This document shows positions 6,788 through 15,834 of a stretch of 64,000 nt of DNA, piece by piece. The DNA is from an uncultured Oscillospiraceae bacterium (GTDB lineage Bacteria > Bacillota > Clostridia > Oscillospirales > Ruminococcaceae), in NCBI GenBank assembly GCA_910583935.1, contig CAJTZM010000010.1, forward strand, positions 1 to 64,000, given 5' to 3'. Position 1 is the first letter of the stretch; every line of letters starts with the position of its first letter. The notes under the pieces were generated by a model. The model searched no databases, was not told where the DNA came from, and was given only the letters and a program-made list of their open reading frames with translations. The position numbers and the translations under genes were made by a program.

Positions 6788-9361
6788 CTAGAGGATCAGC
6801 CTTTTCAGCAGGGAGATTGTCTCCTCCAGATTAATCGGCTTCGCCGTATGGGCATTCATACCGCTGTCCAGGCAGCGCTTGACATCCTCGGAAAAAGCGT
6901 CCGCTGTCATGGCGATAATAGGGACAGACAGCGCGTCCGGACGGAGCAGTCCGCGGATGGCCTTGGTGGTTTCATACCCATCCATCACCGGCATACGCAC
7001 ATCCATCAAAATCGCAGAGTAATAACCCGGTTCGGACTGCTGGAATTTCTCCAGGCAGATTTTGCCGTTTTCCGCCCAATCCAGCACCATTCCAGCGTCG
7101 GACAAAAGCTCCTTTAAAATCTCCCAGTTTAACTCGTTGTCCTCCGCAACCAGCAGGCGGCGGCCGGTTAAATCCAGATCCTCGTGCACCGGCCCCTCAA
7201 TCTGTTCGTGATCAATATATCTTTTCAACCCATAAAACAGAGTCGATTTAAACAACGGCTTCGCAATAAAACCGTCGATTCCCGCCTCTCTGGCCTCATC
7301 CTCAAAATCGCTCCAATCGTATGCGGAAATCAGGATAATCGGCATATCGGCGCTGACAATTTTCCGAATTTGCTTCGCCACTGCGATGCCATCCGCATCC
7401 AGAAGCTTCCAATCCAACAGGACAATCTGGTAATTGTCTCTCGCCAGATCGTGCTTTTTGATCATTTCAATCGCCTTATTTCCGCTCAAGGTCCAATCCG
7501 CCTGGATACCAATAGACTTGAGCGCCTCTACCGCCGTCAGACAAAGCGTCTCGTCGTCATCCACTACCAGCATTTTCCAGGGAGGCAGAATCATATCCGT
7601 TTCCGGCACGGAAACCTTTTCCAAATCCAAAATGATATGGAATTCCGTTCCCCTGTTCAATTCGCTTTGCACCATGATGGTCCCATTCATGGCGTCCACA
7701 ATATATTTTGTAATCGCCATACCGAGACCCGCGCCCTCGGTTTTGCGCACCCGCTTGCTGTCCACACGCGAATATGCGTCAAAAATATGCTCCAAAAACG
7801 CCGGCGTCATACCGATTCCGTTGTCTTTTACCTTAATATGGGTTCGGACATAATTTTCGCCTTTTTCCAAGGGCGCCTGCTCCTGGTACAAGGACAGCTG
7901 GATCGTGCCGCCCTCCTGGGTATACTTAACCGCATTGGACAAAAGGTTCAGCATGACCTGATTTAAACGAACACTGTCGCAGTATACGTTTTCCGCCTCA
8001 ATCCTGTCAATATGTATATTAAAATTCTGGGACTTGGCCTTGACCTGCGTCTGCACAATGCCGACAATTCCCTCAATGACCTCCCTTAAAGAAACCATCT
8101 CCGCTGTAAGCGTCATTTTTCCGCTTTCAATCTTGGACATATCCAGCACATCGTTAATTAATCCCAGCAGATGCTTGCCGGACAGGGTGATTTTTCTTAA
8201 GCAGTTGCGCACCTGCTCTTTATCGTCGATGTGGGACATAGCGATGGCTGTCATCCCCACGATGGCGTTCATCGGCGTGCGGATATCGTGGCTCATATTG
8301 GACAAAAACTCGCTTTTTGCCCGGGTAGCCTGCAGCGCCTCCTGCCGGGCTGTTTCCAGCTCCCTCATCTGCTGGCGGGTCATTCTAAAATAAACGCAGA
8401 AGATCAAAAGCAGCATGACCAGCACAATCGCGCTGACCGACAGAGTGGATACCGTCCGGTTTCGGTCCAAAGATTCAACCGTCTCATTTAATATGCCAAA
8501 GGGAAGCACCGTTACCAGATGCCATTCCGAGTATGGCAGCAGCATACAGTAAATCTGCTGGCTGCTGCCGCCCAGTCCCAATATTCCAGAATAATCCTCG
8601 CCCTTTTCCATCGCGGCGGAAAGCTCCTTGACATACTGGTCGATTTTCTCCTTGTCTTCATCCCAATACCGGCCATACAGGCTGCTGAAGTAATCGGGAT
8701 ATTGCATGTCCACGTCGCCGACAATAAAGCTGCCGTTCTTTCGGATAATATATGAATAGATCAGCGCGTCATCCTCATTGGTGTTGAGCATGGTACTGAT
8801 ATAATCAATCGGAACGGCGGCAAGCATGGCCATGGATTTTTCGCCGTTTGCCATCGGGTAATCCACACTTACACCAAAGATTACCACCTTGTTTCCAATG
8901 GCGTCACTGCCAACCGCTACCTTTTTTTCACCGCGTCCAAGCGATGCGAAAAAAGGATCTGGATCCGCCAGCTGGATTCGCTGGCCGTCAAGCATCTGTA
9001 TTTTCCCGTCCAAAGCGCAAAGGGCCAGATAATTAAAGCTTCGAACGCCGGCCTGGTAAACCAGCTCCCGGTACAGCTGCTCTACCTCCTCCTCGCCGTC
9101 GGCCTCTGGCGGAACCATCTCCAGCACCGCCTCCACCTGTTCGAGCTTTAAATCAATCAGGGTGCGAAAATGGGCGGAAATATGCTCGTTTATCCCGATC
9201 ATATACAGGTTTCCCACTTTATCAATAGATTTGGCACTCAATTTGCTCATGTTTTGCCCAAGATATGCAAAGGCGCCAATACTCATGATCAAAAGAAGCG
9301 AAAAGCCCCCGATCAAAAAATGGGTGGTGCGGCTTCCTTTCTTTTTTTGCCTAGCCATCAT
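6788..9361 (-). CDS. Membrane hybrid sensor histidine kinase with two receiver domains
   Basis: An 857-residue kinase. Membrane segments at about 14-34 and 306-328 enclose an extracellular sensor of about 270 residues of Cache-like type. The cytoplasmic part has the phosphoacceptor histidine 358 in SNMSHDIRTPMNA, the ATPase N box LLSNAVKYT, G1 DNGIGM and G2 GAGLGMAI, then two REC domains. REC1 (about 605-725) has its phospho-aspartate in LLDWKLLDADG; REC2 (about 735-855) in LMDVRMPVMDG, with lysines in AKPL and AKPI. No HPt domain or output domain is present, so phosphate must pass to another protein. Two adjacent ATGs fit the GAAAGGAAC site; I give the longer. A sigma-A-like promoter lies at 9502-9530. 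The signal and partner are unknown. Confidence 0.92.
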   Translation of the reverse strand: MMARQKKKGSRTTHFLIGGFSLLLIMSIGAFAYLGQNMSKLSAKSIDKVGNLYMIGINEHISAHFRTLIDLKLEQVEAVLEMVPPEADGEEEVEQLYRELVYQAGVRSFNYLALCALDGKIQMLDGQRIQLADPDPFFASLGRGEKKVAVGSDAIGNKVVIFGVSVDYPMANGEKSMAMLAAVPIDYISTMLNTNEDDALIYSYIIRKNGSFIVGDVDMQYPDYFSSLYGRYWDEDKEKIDQYVKELSAAMEKGEDYSGILGLGGSSQQIYCMLLPYSEWHLVTVLPFGILNETVESLDRNRTVSTLSVSAIVLVMLLLIFCVYFRMTRQQMRELETARQEALQATRAKSEFLSNMSHDIRTPMNAIVGMTAIAMSHIDDKEQVRNCLRKITLSGKHLLGLINDVLDMSKIESGKMTLTAEMVSLREVIEGIVGIVQTQVKAKSQNFNIHIDRIEAENVYCDSVRLNQVMLNLLSNAVKYTQEGGTIQLSLYQEQAPLEKGENYVRTHIKVKDNGIGMTPAFLEHIFDAYSRVDSKRVRKTEGAGLGMAITKYIVDAMNGTIMVQSELNRGTEFHIILDLEKVSVPETDMILPPWKMLVVDDDETLCLTAVEALKSIGIQADWTLSGNKAIEMIKKHDLARDNYQIVLLDWKLLDADGIAVAKQIRKIVSADMPIILISAYDWSDFEDEAREAGIDGFIAKPLFKSTLFYGLKRYIDHEQIEGPVHEDLDLTGRRLLVAEDNELNWEILKELLSDAGMVLDWAENGKICLEKFQQSEPGYYSAILMDVRMPVMDGYETTKAIRGLLRPDALSVPIIAMTADAFSEDVKRCLDSGMNAHTAKPINLEETISLLKRLIL

Positions 9362-9501
9362 ACCGTTCCTTTCTGTATCCCCTTCAATAAGCCGGGTTAA
9401 TCCAAGTCCAGCACTCTCTTTATGCGCTGGACATCGAATTCATCCGACAGCCGGATGGAAATGCGCTTCAAAGCTTTGCATCCGATATCCATACAATAGT
9501 G

Positions 9502-9530
9502 ATTCTACCATATTAAAAAAGAAACTGCAA
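9502..9530 (-). promoter_or_regulatory. Promoter of the hybrid histidine kinase gene
   Basis: On the minus strand TTGCAG (9525-9530), 17-bp spacer, TAGAAT (9502-9507). It diverges from the lepA promoter about 25 bp away. Confidence 0.55.
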
Positions 9531-9553
9531 GCAACTGCCTCCGGGATTTTTCG

Positions 9554-9582
9554 TTGTATCCGGTGGCAGAATATGCTATACT
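9554..9582 (+). promoter_or_regulatory. Promoter of lepA
   Basis: TTGTAT (9554-9559), 17-bp spacer ending in TGC, then TATACT (9577-9582); the TGn makes it an extended -10 promoter. Confidence 0.7.
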
Positions 9583-9658
9583 AAATTGCATTGTACCGAT
9601 AAAATTGGGCAGACTGGCCGCCGCATAAACTGCGGCAGAAATGAAAGAGGTGAACGGA

Positions 9659-11473
9659 TTGTCTTTGATTGACCCCGCTTTGGCGCGTACCCGCAATTTC
9701 TGCATTATCGCGCATATCGACCACGGAAAATCCACTCTGGCCGACCGGATTCTGGAGCTGACCAGTACGGTGGCAAAACGGGACATGGAAGAACAGCTTT
9801 TAGACAATATGGATATCGAACGGGAAAGAGGCATCACCATCAAGGCCCGCGCCGTTCGGCTGCAATATACCGCCAAGGACGGCCATACCTATGATTTTAA
9901 CCTGATCGACACTCCAGGACATGTGGACTTTAACTACGAGGTATCCCGCTCCCTTGCCGCCTGCGAAGGAGCGCTTTTGGTGGTAGACGCCTCCCAGGGC
10001 ATTGAGGCCCAGACGCTGGCCAACACCTACCTGGCCATTGAGCACGATTTGGAGGTAGTTCCGGTTATCAACAAAATCGACCTGCCCGCCGCCGATCCGG
10101 AACGGGTAGCCCATGAGGTGGAGGACGTCATCGGCCTTCCCTGCCTGGACGCGCCCTGCATTTCGGCCAAAAACGGCGTGAACATCCAAGAGGTTTTAGA
10201 GCGGATCGTCACCGATATCCCCGCCCCCTCCGGCGATCCGGCGGCTCCCTTAAAAGCGCTGATTTTCGACTCCTACTACGACAGCTATAAAGGAGTCATC
10301 GTTTATATTCGGGTAAAGGAGGGGACGCTGCGCTGCGGCGACGCCATCCGCATGATGGCCACTGGCGCAGAATTCTCCGTGGTGGAGGTAGGCACCATGG
10401 GTGCTACCTCACTGGTCCCCTGCGAAGAATTAAAGGCAGGACAGGTCGGATATCTGACCGCCAGCATCAAAAACGTGCAGGATACCACCGTCGGCGACAC
10501 GGTCACCCTGCGGGACCTTCCCTGCGCCGAGCCGCTGCCCGGCTACCGCAAGGCGGTGCCCATGGTGTTCTGCGGCATCTACCCGGCGGACGGCGCCCGC
10601 TATCCAGATCTGCGGGACGCTTTGGAAAAATTACAGCTCAACGACGCCTCTCTTTCCTTTGAGCCGGAGACCTCTATCGCCCTGGGCTTTGGCTTTCGCT
10701 GCGGGTTTTTGGGGCTTCTGCACATGGAAATCATCCAGGAACGGCTGGAACGGGAGTTTAACCTGGACCTGGTCACCACCGCCCCCAGCGTTATCTATAA
10801 CATTCACCTGACCGACGGGACTACCGTCTCCATCGACAACCCCACCAACTACCCGGATCCATCGCTGATCGCCTCGGCGGAGGAGCCGCACGTCAAGGCC
10901 AGCATTTTTACCCCGGCCCAGTATATCGGCTCTATTATGGAGCTGTGCCAGGAGCGGCGGGGTGTTTACAAGGATACCAAATATCTGGATACCGACCGGG
11001 TGGAGCTCCATTACGACCTGCCCCTAAACGAAATCGTCTACGACTTTTTCGACGCGCTCAAATCCCGGACTAAGGGGTATGCCTCCTACGACTACGAGCT
11101 GGACGGCTACCAGCCCTCCAAGCTGGTCAAGCTGGATATTCTGTTAAACGGCGAAATGGTGGACGCTTTAAGCTTCATCGTCCATGCGGATAAGGCCTAC
11201 GCCCGCGCCCGCAAAATGGCCGAAAACCTCAAAGAGCACATTCCGCGCCAGCTGTTCGAGGTGCCGATCCAGGCGGCAGTCGGCGGCAAGGTCATCGCTC
11301 GGGAGACGGTTAAGGCCATGCGCAAGGACGTTTTGGCCAAATGCTACGGCGGCGATATCACCCGCAAAAAGAAGCTTTTGGAAAAACAAAAGGAGGGCAA
11401 AAAGCGCATGCGCCAGCTGGGCTCGGTAGAGGTGCCGCAGGAGGCGTTTATGTCGGTGCTCAAGCTGGATTAG
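9659..11473 (+). CDS. lepA: Elongation factor 4 (LepA), back-translocating translational GTPase
   Basis: A 604-residue translational GTPase that binds the ribosome and aids elongation or assembly. G1 [10 protein letters not shown]2 RGITIKA, G3 DTPGHVDF, G4 NKID and G5 SAK are all visible, followed by domain II, EF-G-like domains and the LepA-specific C-terminus with [20 protein letters not shown] choose TTG 9659 because AAAGAGGTG lies 6-7 nt before it and the product [14 protein letters not shown] fits family length; an in-frame ATG at 9641 has no ribosome binding site. It has its own extended -10 promoter and is followed after 64 bp by hemW, the classic lepA-hemW order of Firmicutes. Confidence 0.97.
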   Translation: MSLIDPALARTRNFCIIAHIDHGKSTLADRILELTSTVAKRDMEEQLLDNMDIERERGITIKARAVRLQYTAKDGHTYDFNLIDTPGHVDFNYEVSRSLAACEGALLVVDASQGIEAQTLANTYLAIEHDLEVVPVINKIDLPAADPERVAHEVEDVIGLPCLDAPCISAKNGVNIQEVLERIVTDIPAPSGDPAAPLKALIFDSYYDSYKGVIVYIRVKEGTLRCGDAIRMMATGAEFSVVEVGTMGATSLVPCEELKAGQVGYLTASIKNVQDTTVGDTVTLRDLPCAEPLPGYRKAVPMVFCGIYPADGARYPDLRDALEKLQLNDASLSFEPETSIALGFGFRCGFLGLLHMEIIQERLEREFNLDLVTTAPSVIYNIHLTDGTTVSIDNPTNYPDPSLIASAEEPHVKASIFTPAQYIGSIMELCQERRGVYKDTKYLDTDRVELHYDLPLNEIVYDFFDALKSRTKGYASYDYELDGYQPSKLVKLDILLNGEMVDALSFIVHADKAYARARKMAENLKEHIPRQLFEVPIQAAVGGKVIARETVKAMRKDVLAKCYGGDITRKKKLLEKQKEGKKRMRQLGSVEVPQEAFMSVLKLD

Positions 11474-11537
11474 CCGTTTTTGCCGCAGATTTGTTTTCCC
11501 GCCATAACGGAAAGCCGGCCCAACAAGGAGGATTCGT

Positions 11538-12755
11538 ATGAAAAAAGACGCCGCCTTTTCCCTTTGCGGCCCTGATCTGTCCTGTCAGGCCTCCCGGCCC
11601 TTACAGGAAGGCGGCCCGATGAGCCGGTATCCTCTACAGATAAAAGAAAGCCGGCCGGGAATTTACATCCATGTGCCCTTCTGCGCGGTCAAATGCCCTT
11701 ACTGCAATTTTTACTCGGTCAAGGCCCAGGACAGTTTGATGGACGCCTACACCGAAAAGCTGTGCCGGGCGCTGGAGCTGGCTGCCGAACGCTGGGTCCG
11801 CAGAATGGATTCTTTGTATCTGGGCGGCGGCACTCCGATTCTGTTAGGGCCTGCCCGCATCGAAAAAATTCTGAACGCCGCCCGGCGGCATTTTTCTCTG
11901 GAGCAGGCGGAGATCACCCTGGAGGCCAATCCCGCTTCGACGCTGGAGCCGGTGCTGCGGGAACTGTACGCCGCCGGGGTCAACCGGCTGTCCTTCGGTC
12001 TGCAGTCGGCAGACGAAGGGGAGCTTCGGCTTTTGGGCCGCCGCCATACAGCCAAAGAGGCGGCCCTGGCGGTGGAGCAGGCCCAAAGGGCGGGCTTTTC
12101 CAACCTGTCGCTGGACCTGATGCTGGGTCTTCCACAGCAGTCGGTCCAATCGGTGGAAGGCTCGGTCGCCTTTTGCGCCAAAACTGGCGTTTCCCATATC
12201 TCCGCCTATCTTTTGAAGGTGGAGCCCGGCACCCCCTTTGACCAAAACGGCATGGCGGCGCGCTGTCCCGACGCCGACGGCCAGGCGGATTTGTACCTGT
12301 GCGCGGTAAAAGCGTTAGAAAAGCATGGTTTTTTCCAATACGAAATCTCCAACTTTGCCAAACCGGGCTTTCATAGCCGGCACAACTGCAAATACTGGCT
12401 GGGCACCGAGTACCTGGGGCTGGGCCCGGCGGCCCACAGCCTCTTAGAGGGACGGCGGCGGTTTTTCCCGCCGGATCTTGCCGCCTTTTTATCGGCAGGG
12501 GATCCGCTGGCGCTGATGACCGACGACGGGCCCGGAGGCGGCCCCCAGGAGTTTGCCCTGCTGGGGCTTCGGCTGGCCCAAGGCGTCAGCCGAAGGGAAG
12601 GGGCCGCCGCCTTTCCGGATTACGACTGGGCGGGCCTTTGGCAAAAGGCGGAGCCGATGGTCCGGGCCGGATATATGGGGCAAACGGAGGACCGGATTTT
12701 CTTTACACCGGAGGGGTTTTTGCTTTCCAACACCATTTTAGCGCGGATTTTATAA
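11538..12755 (+). CDS. hemW: HemW-type radical SAM protein (heme chaperone, coproporphyrinogen oxidase-like)
   Basis: Radical SAM protein related to HemN; HemW proteins bind and deliver heme rather than oxidise coproporphyrinogen (family knowledge). The 4Fe-4S/SAM motif is CAVKCPYC near residue 52, and LGGGTPILL and LGLPQQS are typical HemW elements. ATG 11538 sits 6 nt after AAGGAGG, which gives 405 residues; the ATG at 11619 after GGAAGGCGG would give 378, nearer family average, so the N-terminal 27 residues are uncertain. It follows lepA, probably in one operon, and ends at a bidirectional terminator. No heme biosynthesis gene is nearby. Confidence 0.93.
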   Translation: MKKDAAFSLCGPDLSCQASRPLQEGGPMSRYPLQIKESRPGIYIHVPFCAVKCPYCNFYSVKAQDSLMDAYTEKLCRALELAAERWVRRMDSLYLGGGTPILLGPARIEKILNAARRHFSLEQAEITLEANPASTLEPVLRELYAAGVNRLSFGLQSADEGELRLLGRRHTAKEAALAVEQAQRAGFSNLSLDLMLGLPQQSVQSVEGSVAFCAKTGVSHISAYLLKVEPGTPFDQNGMAARCPDADGQADLYLCAVKALEKHGFFQYEISNFAKPGFHSRHNCKYWLGTEYLGLGPAAHSLLEGRRRFFPPDLAAFLSAGDPLALMTDDGPGGGPQEFALLGLRLAQGVSRREGAAAFPDYDWAGLWQKAEPMVRAGYMGQTEDRIFFTPEGFLLSNTILARIL

Positions 12756-12769
12756 AGCCCACAAAAAAA

Positions 12770-12799
12770 GAAGGTATGAAGCTCATACCTTCCTTTTTT
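12770..12799. terminator. Bidirectional terminator between hemW and the DUF4179 gene
   Basis: GAAGGTATGA and TCATACCTTC pair around AGC, flanked by A-run on the left and CTTTTTT on the right, so it can end both convergent transcripts. Confidence 0.85.
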
Positions 12800-12816
12800 G
12801 CGCTGGCCTTTCGCCG

Positions 12817-13863
12817 TCACCCTTCCTCCGTCAATCGAAAGGTGACCCTCCAGCCGCCTTCGGTCTTTCTGTTGGAGGTGTAAAAATTCCCATACAAAGA
12901 ATAATCGGCGGCGTCCTCCGCTCCTACATCAAATACAAATTCGTCGTAGTCTATCCGCAGGTCCCCCTGTTGCTCCCGAAAGGCAAAGGCGTAACGGCTG
13001 AAAATCTTGCCGCCCGCCGTGTCCACAAGATAAAAATAGCCGTGATTGTCGTTGCTCAAAGGATCCTTGACCTGTGTCTGGACATGCAGTTTCCCCTCCA
13101 CATAGCCGACGCCGGTCAGGGCAATGCCCGCCACCGGGAACGCCGGGTCCGGCTCGCCGGGAAGCATCGCCAGAGCCTGCCCCGACCCGCGCCAATCCAC
13201 CGCTTCCTTGAAATCCTCTCCCGAGCCGCCGAGCACCGGCTGCATCGCCGTTTGGGGCGCGGCGGGGACCTGGGCAAGATCCATCGGGATCCAAAGATCT
13301 TCATAAATATGATGATCGCTTAAAAACATCCCTACCGAAAAGGTGACCTTATCTTTGGGAATGCTGCTCCCCTGCGGCCCTTCGATGGTTATCAAAAAGG
13401 TGACCGTCCGGCTGGCCGGGTCGAACCCCAGCCGCTGGCAGTGGGCCGAGGCGTCAAACGGCAGGTGGATTTGGTAGCTATCATACAGGTCGGTGGTCCC
13501 GTCTACGCGGTCGCCGGTCAGGTCCTGGAGGGTGACATAGACTCTGGCGACATTTTCCTGGATATCGGCGGACTTCACCTCCATTTTGATCCCGTTATGG
13601 GTGTCGGATTTTTGCACCGGGGTAAGAAACTGGGCGGCAGGTGGACTCACCAGGTATATCAGCTCGTAAACCGGCTCCATCGTCGCCGCCAGCACCGGCA
13701 CTGCCAGCACAAGAACAAGGCAGACTGCCACGGCAGCCAGCACCGGCCGGCGGCGAATGACTTTTTCCGGCTTCTGGGGCCGGATTTGGCGTACAGCCGC
13801 CTCGACCAGCGCCTCATCCGGCTTGATCGGATCGTTTATACGCCGGTAGATTTCCTTAAACAT
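12817..13863 (-). CDS. DUF4179 membrane protein, putative anti-sigma factor
   Basis: A 348-residue single-pass membrane protein: a basic cytoplasmic part of about 40 residues (IYRRINDPIKPDEALVEAAVRQI), a membrane helix at about 43-60 (VLAAVAVCLVLVLAVPVLAA) and a large outside domain of beta-rich sequence including DUF4179 (SDTHNGIKMEVKSADIQENVARVYVTLQD). The gene overlaps the end of the ECF sigma gene by 8 bp and has a good AAAGGAGG site. This arrangement and topology are those of ECF sigma/anti-sigma pairs in Clostridia, where the cytoplasmic part would hold the sigma factor (inference). No zinc-binding anti-sigma motif is seen. Confidence 0.82.
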   Translation of the reverse strand: MFKEIYRRINDPIKPDEALVEAAVRQIRPQKPEKVIRRRPVLAAVAVCLVLVLAVPVLAATMEPVYELIYLVSPPAAQFLTPVQKSDTHNGIKMEVKSADIQENVARVYVTLQDLTGDRVDGTTDLYDSYQIHLPFDASAHCQRLGFDPASRTVTFLITIEGPQGSSIPKDKVTFSVGMFLSDHHIYEDLWIPMDLAQVPAAPQTAMQPVLGGSGEDFKEAVDWRGSGQALAMLPGEPDPAFPVAGIALTGVGYVEGKLHVQTQVKDPLSNDNHGYFYLVDTAGGKIFSRYAFAFREQQGDLRIDYDEFVFDVGAEDAADYSLYGNFYTSNRKTEGGWRVTFRLTEEG

Positions 13864-14338
13864 TTTCTTCCTCCTTTATAAAATCGCGCAGCAGGGCCCG
13901 TGCGCGGGTCAATTGGGTGCGGACGGTGCTGCTTTTCCGGTGCAGCAGCCGGCCGATCTCCTCCGCCGTCAAATCCTCGTAATAGTACAGGTGGATAACC
14001 TGGCGGTACTTGGGCGGCAGCCTTTTTAGCTCCCAGTAAAGGCCGACCGTTTCCTGGCTCTCAAAGGCCGGTTCCTCCTCCAGGGGGACCGTCCGCCGGC
14101 GCCAGGGGCTTTGCCACAGCTTTTTGGCACAGTTAATCGTCACCCGAATCAGCCACGCCCGGCAGTGGGCCTCGCTTTCAAAATCCGGCCGTTTTTTCAC
14201 ATACCGCAAAAAGACCTCCTGGAAAATTTCGTCCGCATCCTCCTTCCTCCCCGACCGGGCAAACGCCAGCCGGTAGACCATCCCGGCATACTGCCGGATT
14301 ACTGCTTCGGCATCTGTGCCCAATGACGGATCCTTCAT
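13856..14338 (-). CDS. ECF (extracytoplasmic function) RNA polymerase sigma factor
   Basis: A 160-residue group IV sigma factor. Region 2 holds GRKEDADEIFQEVFLRYVKK, and region 4 holds LPPKYRQVIHLYYYEDLTAEEIGRLL with recognition helix KSSTVRTQLTRARALL. ATG 14338 follows GGGAGGAGGGG by 8 nt. The downstream, overlapping DUF4179 membrane protein probably restrains it. The minus-strand sequence TGTAGCGTTTT (about 14387-14397) upstream resembles ECF-type -35 elements and may be an autoregulated promoter, which is a guess from pattern only. Its stimulus and regulon are unknown. Confidence 0.92.
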   Translation of the reverse strand: MKDPSLGTDAEAVIRQYAGMVYRLAFARSGRKEDADEIFQEVFLRYVKKRPDFESEAHCRAWLIRVTINCAKKLWQSPWRRRTVPLEEEPAFESQETVGLYWELKRLPPKYRQVIHLYYYEDLTAEEIGRLLHRKSSTVRTQLTRARALLRDFIKEEENV

Positions 14339-14445
14339 TTACGGTTCCCCTCCTCCCTTTGTTCAAGAATACCCGGCAGAACCCCCAAAACGCTACACCG
14401 TTTTTCCATAAATTTTAACACTTTTCCTCTTTCCAGCAGAAAAAT

Positions 14446-14474
14446 TTGATTTCTGCCCCTGCGGTGATTATAAT
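14446..14474 (+). promoter_or_regulatory. Promoter of glyA
   Basis: TTGATT (14446-14451), 17-bp spacer, TATAAT (14469-14474); transcription would start about 40 bp before the glyA start codon. Confidence 0.75.
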
Positions 14475-14519
14475 ACTACTATTAAGAAACGCAAAATCGC
14501 TTATGAAAGGATGATACCC

Positions 14520-15773
14520 ATGTACGCAGATTTGATGGATACCATCGGCTTTGTGGAAAAATGCGACCCTGAGCTGGGCAAAGCCATGCAGGAAGAATTA
14601 AGCCGCCAGAGGAGGAATATCGAGCTGATCGCCTCCGAAAATCTTGTTTCTCCGGCGGTCATGGCGGCCATGGGGTCGGTCCTGACCAATAAATACGCCG
14701 AGGGCTATCCCGGCAAGCGCTATTACGGCGGCTGCCAGGACGTTGACAAGGTGGAGAATCTGGCCATTGAGCGGGCCAAAATGCTGTTTGGTGCAGAGCA
14801 TGCCAACGTGCAGCCCCACTCCGGCGCGCAGGCCAACATGGCGGTGTATTTTGCGCTGCTTCAGCCCGGCGATACGGTGCTGGGCATGAACCTGGCCCAC
14901 GGCGGGCATTTGACCCACGGCTCGCCGGTCAATATGTCCGGAAGCTATTTTAAATTTATCTCCTATGGGGTTGACGCCCAGACCGGAAAAATCAACTACG
15001 ACGAGCTGATGCGCCTTGCCATGGAGCACAAACCGAAAATGATCGTGGCCGGTGCCTCCGCCTACGCCCGTACCATCGACTTTGCCAAATTCCGCGAGGC
15101 AGCCGACGCCTGCGGTGCGTATTTGATGGTGGATATGGCACACATCGCGGGGCTGGTGGCGGCAGGGCTGCACCCCTCCCCGGTGCCTTACGCGGACGTA
15201 GTCACTACCACCACCCATAAGACCCTGCGCGGTCCCCGAGGCGGTATGATCCTCTGCCGGGAGCAATATGCCAAGCAGATTGACAAAGCCATTTTTCCCG
15301 GCACCCAAGGCGGCCCGCTGGAGCATATTATCGCCGGAAAAGCGGTCTGCTTTGGCGAAGCGCTGAAGCCCGAGTTTTCCACCTACCAGAAAAAAGTTGT
15401 GGAAAACGCTTCCCATCTGGCTCAATGCCTCACCGAAAAGGGCTTTCAGCTGGTGGGCGGCGGAACCGACAATCATCTGCTGCTTTTGGATCTGCGCAAT
15501 TGGGAAGTCACCGGCAAGGAGCTGGAGCGGCGGCTGGACGAGGTCTATATTACCGTCAATAAAAACGCCATTCCCGACGATCCCCAAAAGCCGTTTGTCA
15601 CCAGCGGTATCCGGGTGGGAACCCCTTATGTCACCACCCGCGGCTTCGGCAAAGAGGAGATGGAAAAAATCGCCCGTTGGATCTATCTGTCGGTTTCGGA
15701 CTTTGAAGGCTCTGCCGACCAAATCCGCGCCGAGGTAAACGAAACCTGCAAAAAATTCCCGCTGTACCAATAA
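14520..15773 (+). CDS. glyA: Serine hydroxymethyltransferase
   Basis: PLP enzyme that interconverts serine and glycine and charges tetrahydrofolate with one-carbon units. The 417-residue length is standard. The substrate and cofactor elements are clear: [29 protein letters not shown], and the PLP lysine in [15 protein letters not shown] near residue 235. ATG 14520 is used because AAAGGATG is 8 nt upstream; an ATG three codons earlier (14511) is too close to it. It is a single gene with its own promoter and a strong terminator. Confidence 0.98.
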   Translation: MYADLMDTIGFVEKCDPELGKAMQEELSRQRRNIELIASENLVSPAVMAAMGSVLTNKYAEGYPGKRYYGGCQDVDKVENLAIERAKMLFGAEHANVQPHSGAQANMAVYFALLQPGDTVLGMNLAHGGHLTHGSPVNMSGSYFKFISYGVDAQTGKINYDELMRLAMEHKPKMIVAGASAYARTIDFAKFREAADACGAYLMVDMAHIAGLVAAGLHPSPVPYADVVTTTTHKTLRGPRGGMILCREQYAKQIDKAIFPGTQGGPLEHIIAGKAVCFGEALKPEFSTYQKKVVENASHLAQCLTEKGFQLVGGGTDNHLLLLDLRNWEVTGKELERRLDEVYITVNKNAIPDDPQKPFVTSGIRVGTPYVTTRGFGKEEMEKIARWIYLSVSDFEGSADQIRAEVNETCKKFPLYQ

Positions 15774-15791
15774 GCGGCGGGCCAAAATGAT

Positions 15792-15828
15792 AAAAAAGCA
15801 AGGGAAAACGATTTTTCCCTTGCTTTTT
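15792..15828. terminator. Bidirectional terminator between glyA and rarA
   Basis: AAAAAAGCAAGGGAAAA pairs with TTTTTCCCTTGCTTTTTT around a short CGA loop; usable by both convergent genes. Confidence 0.9.
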
Positions 15829-15834
15829 TACGCT

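Noticed and set aside
7184..7966. 260-codon plus-strand frame across the histidine kinase
   Set aside because: Antisense shadow; the minus strand codes for clear kinase and receiver motifs.
14598..15785. 395-codon open frame on the minus strand across glyA
   Set aside because: It mirrors glyA in an antisense frame. GC-rich third positions keep it open; it has no ribosome binding site and low-complexity histidine/glycine composition.
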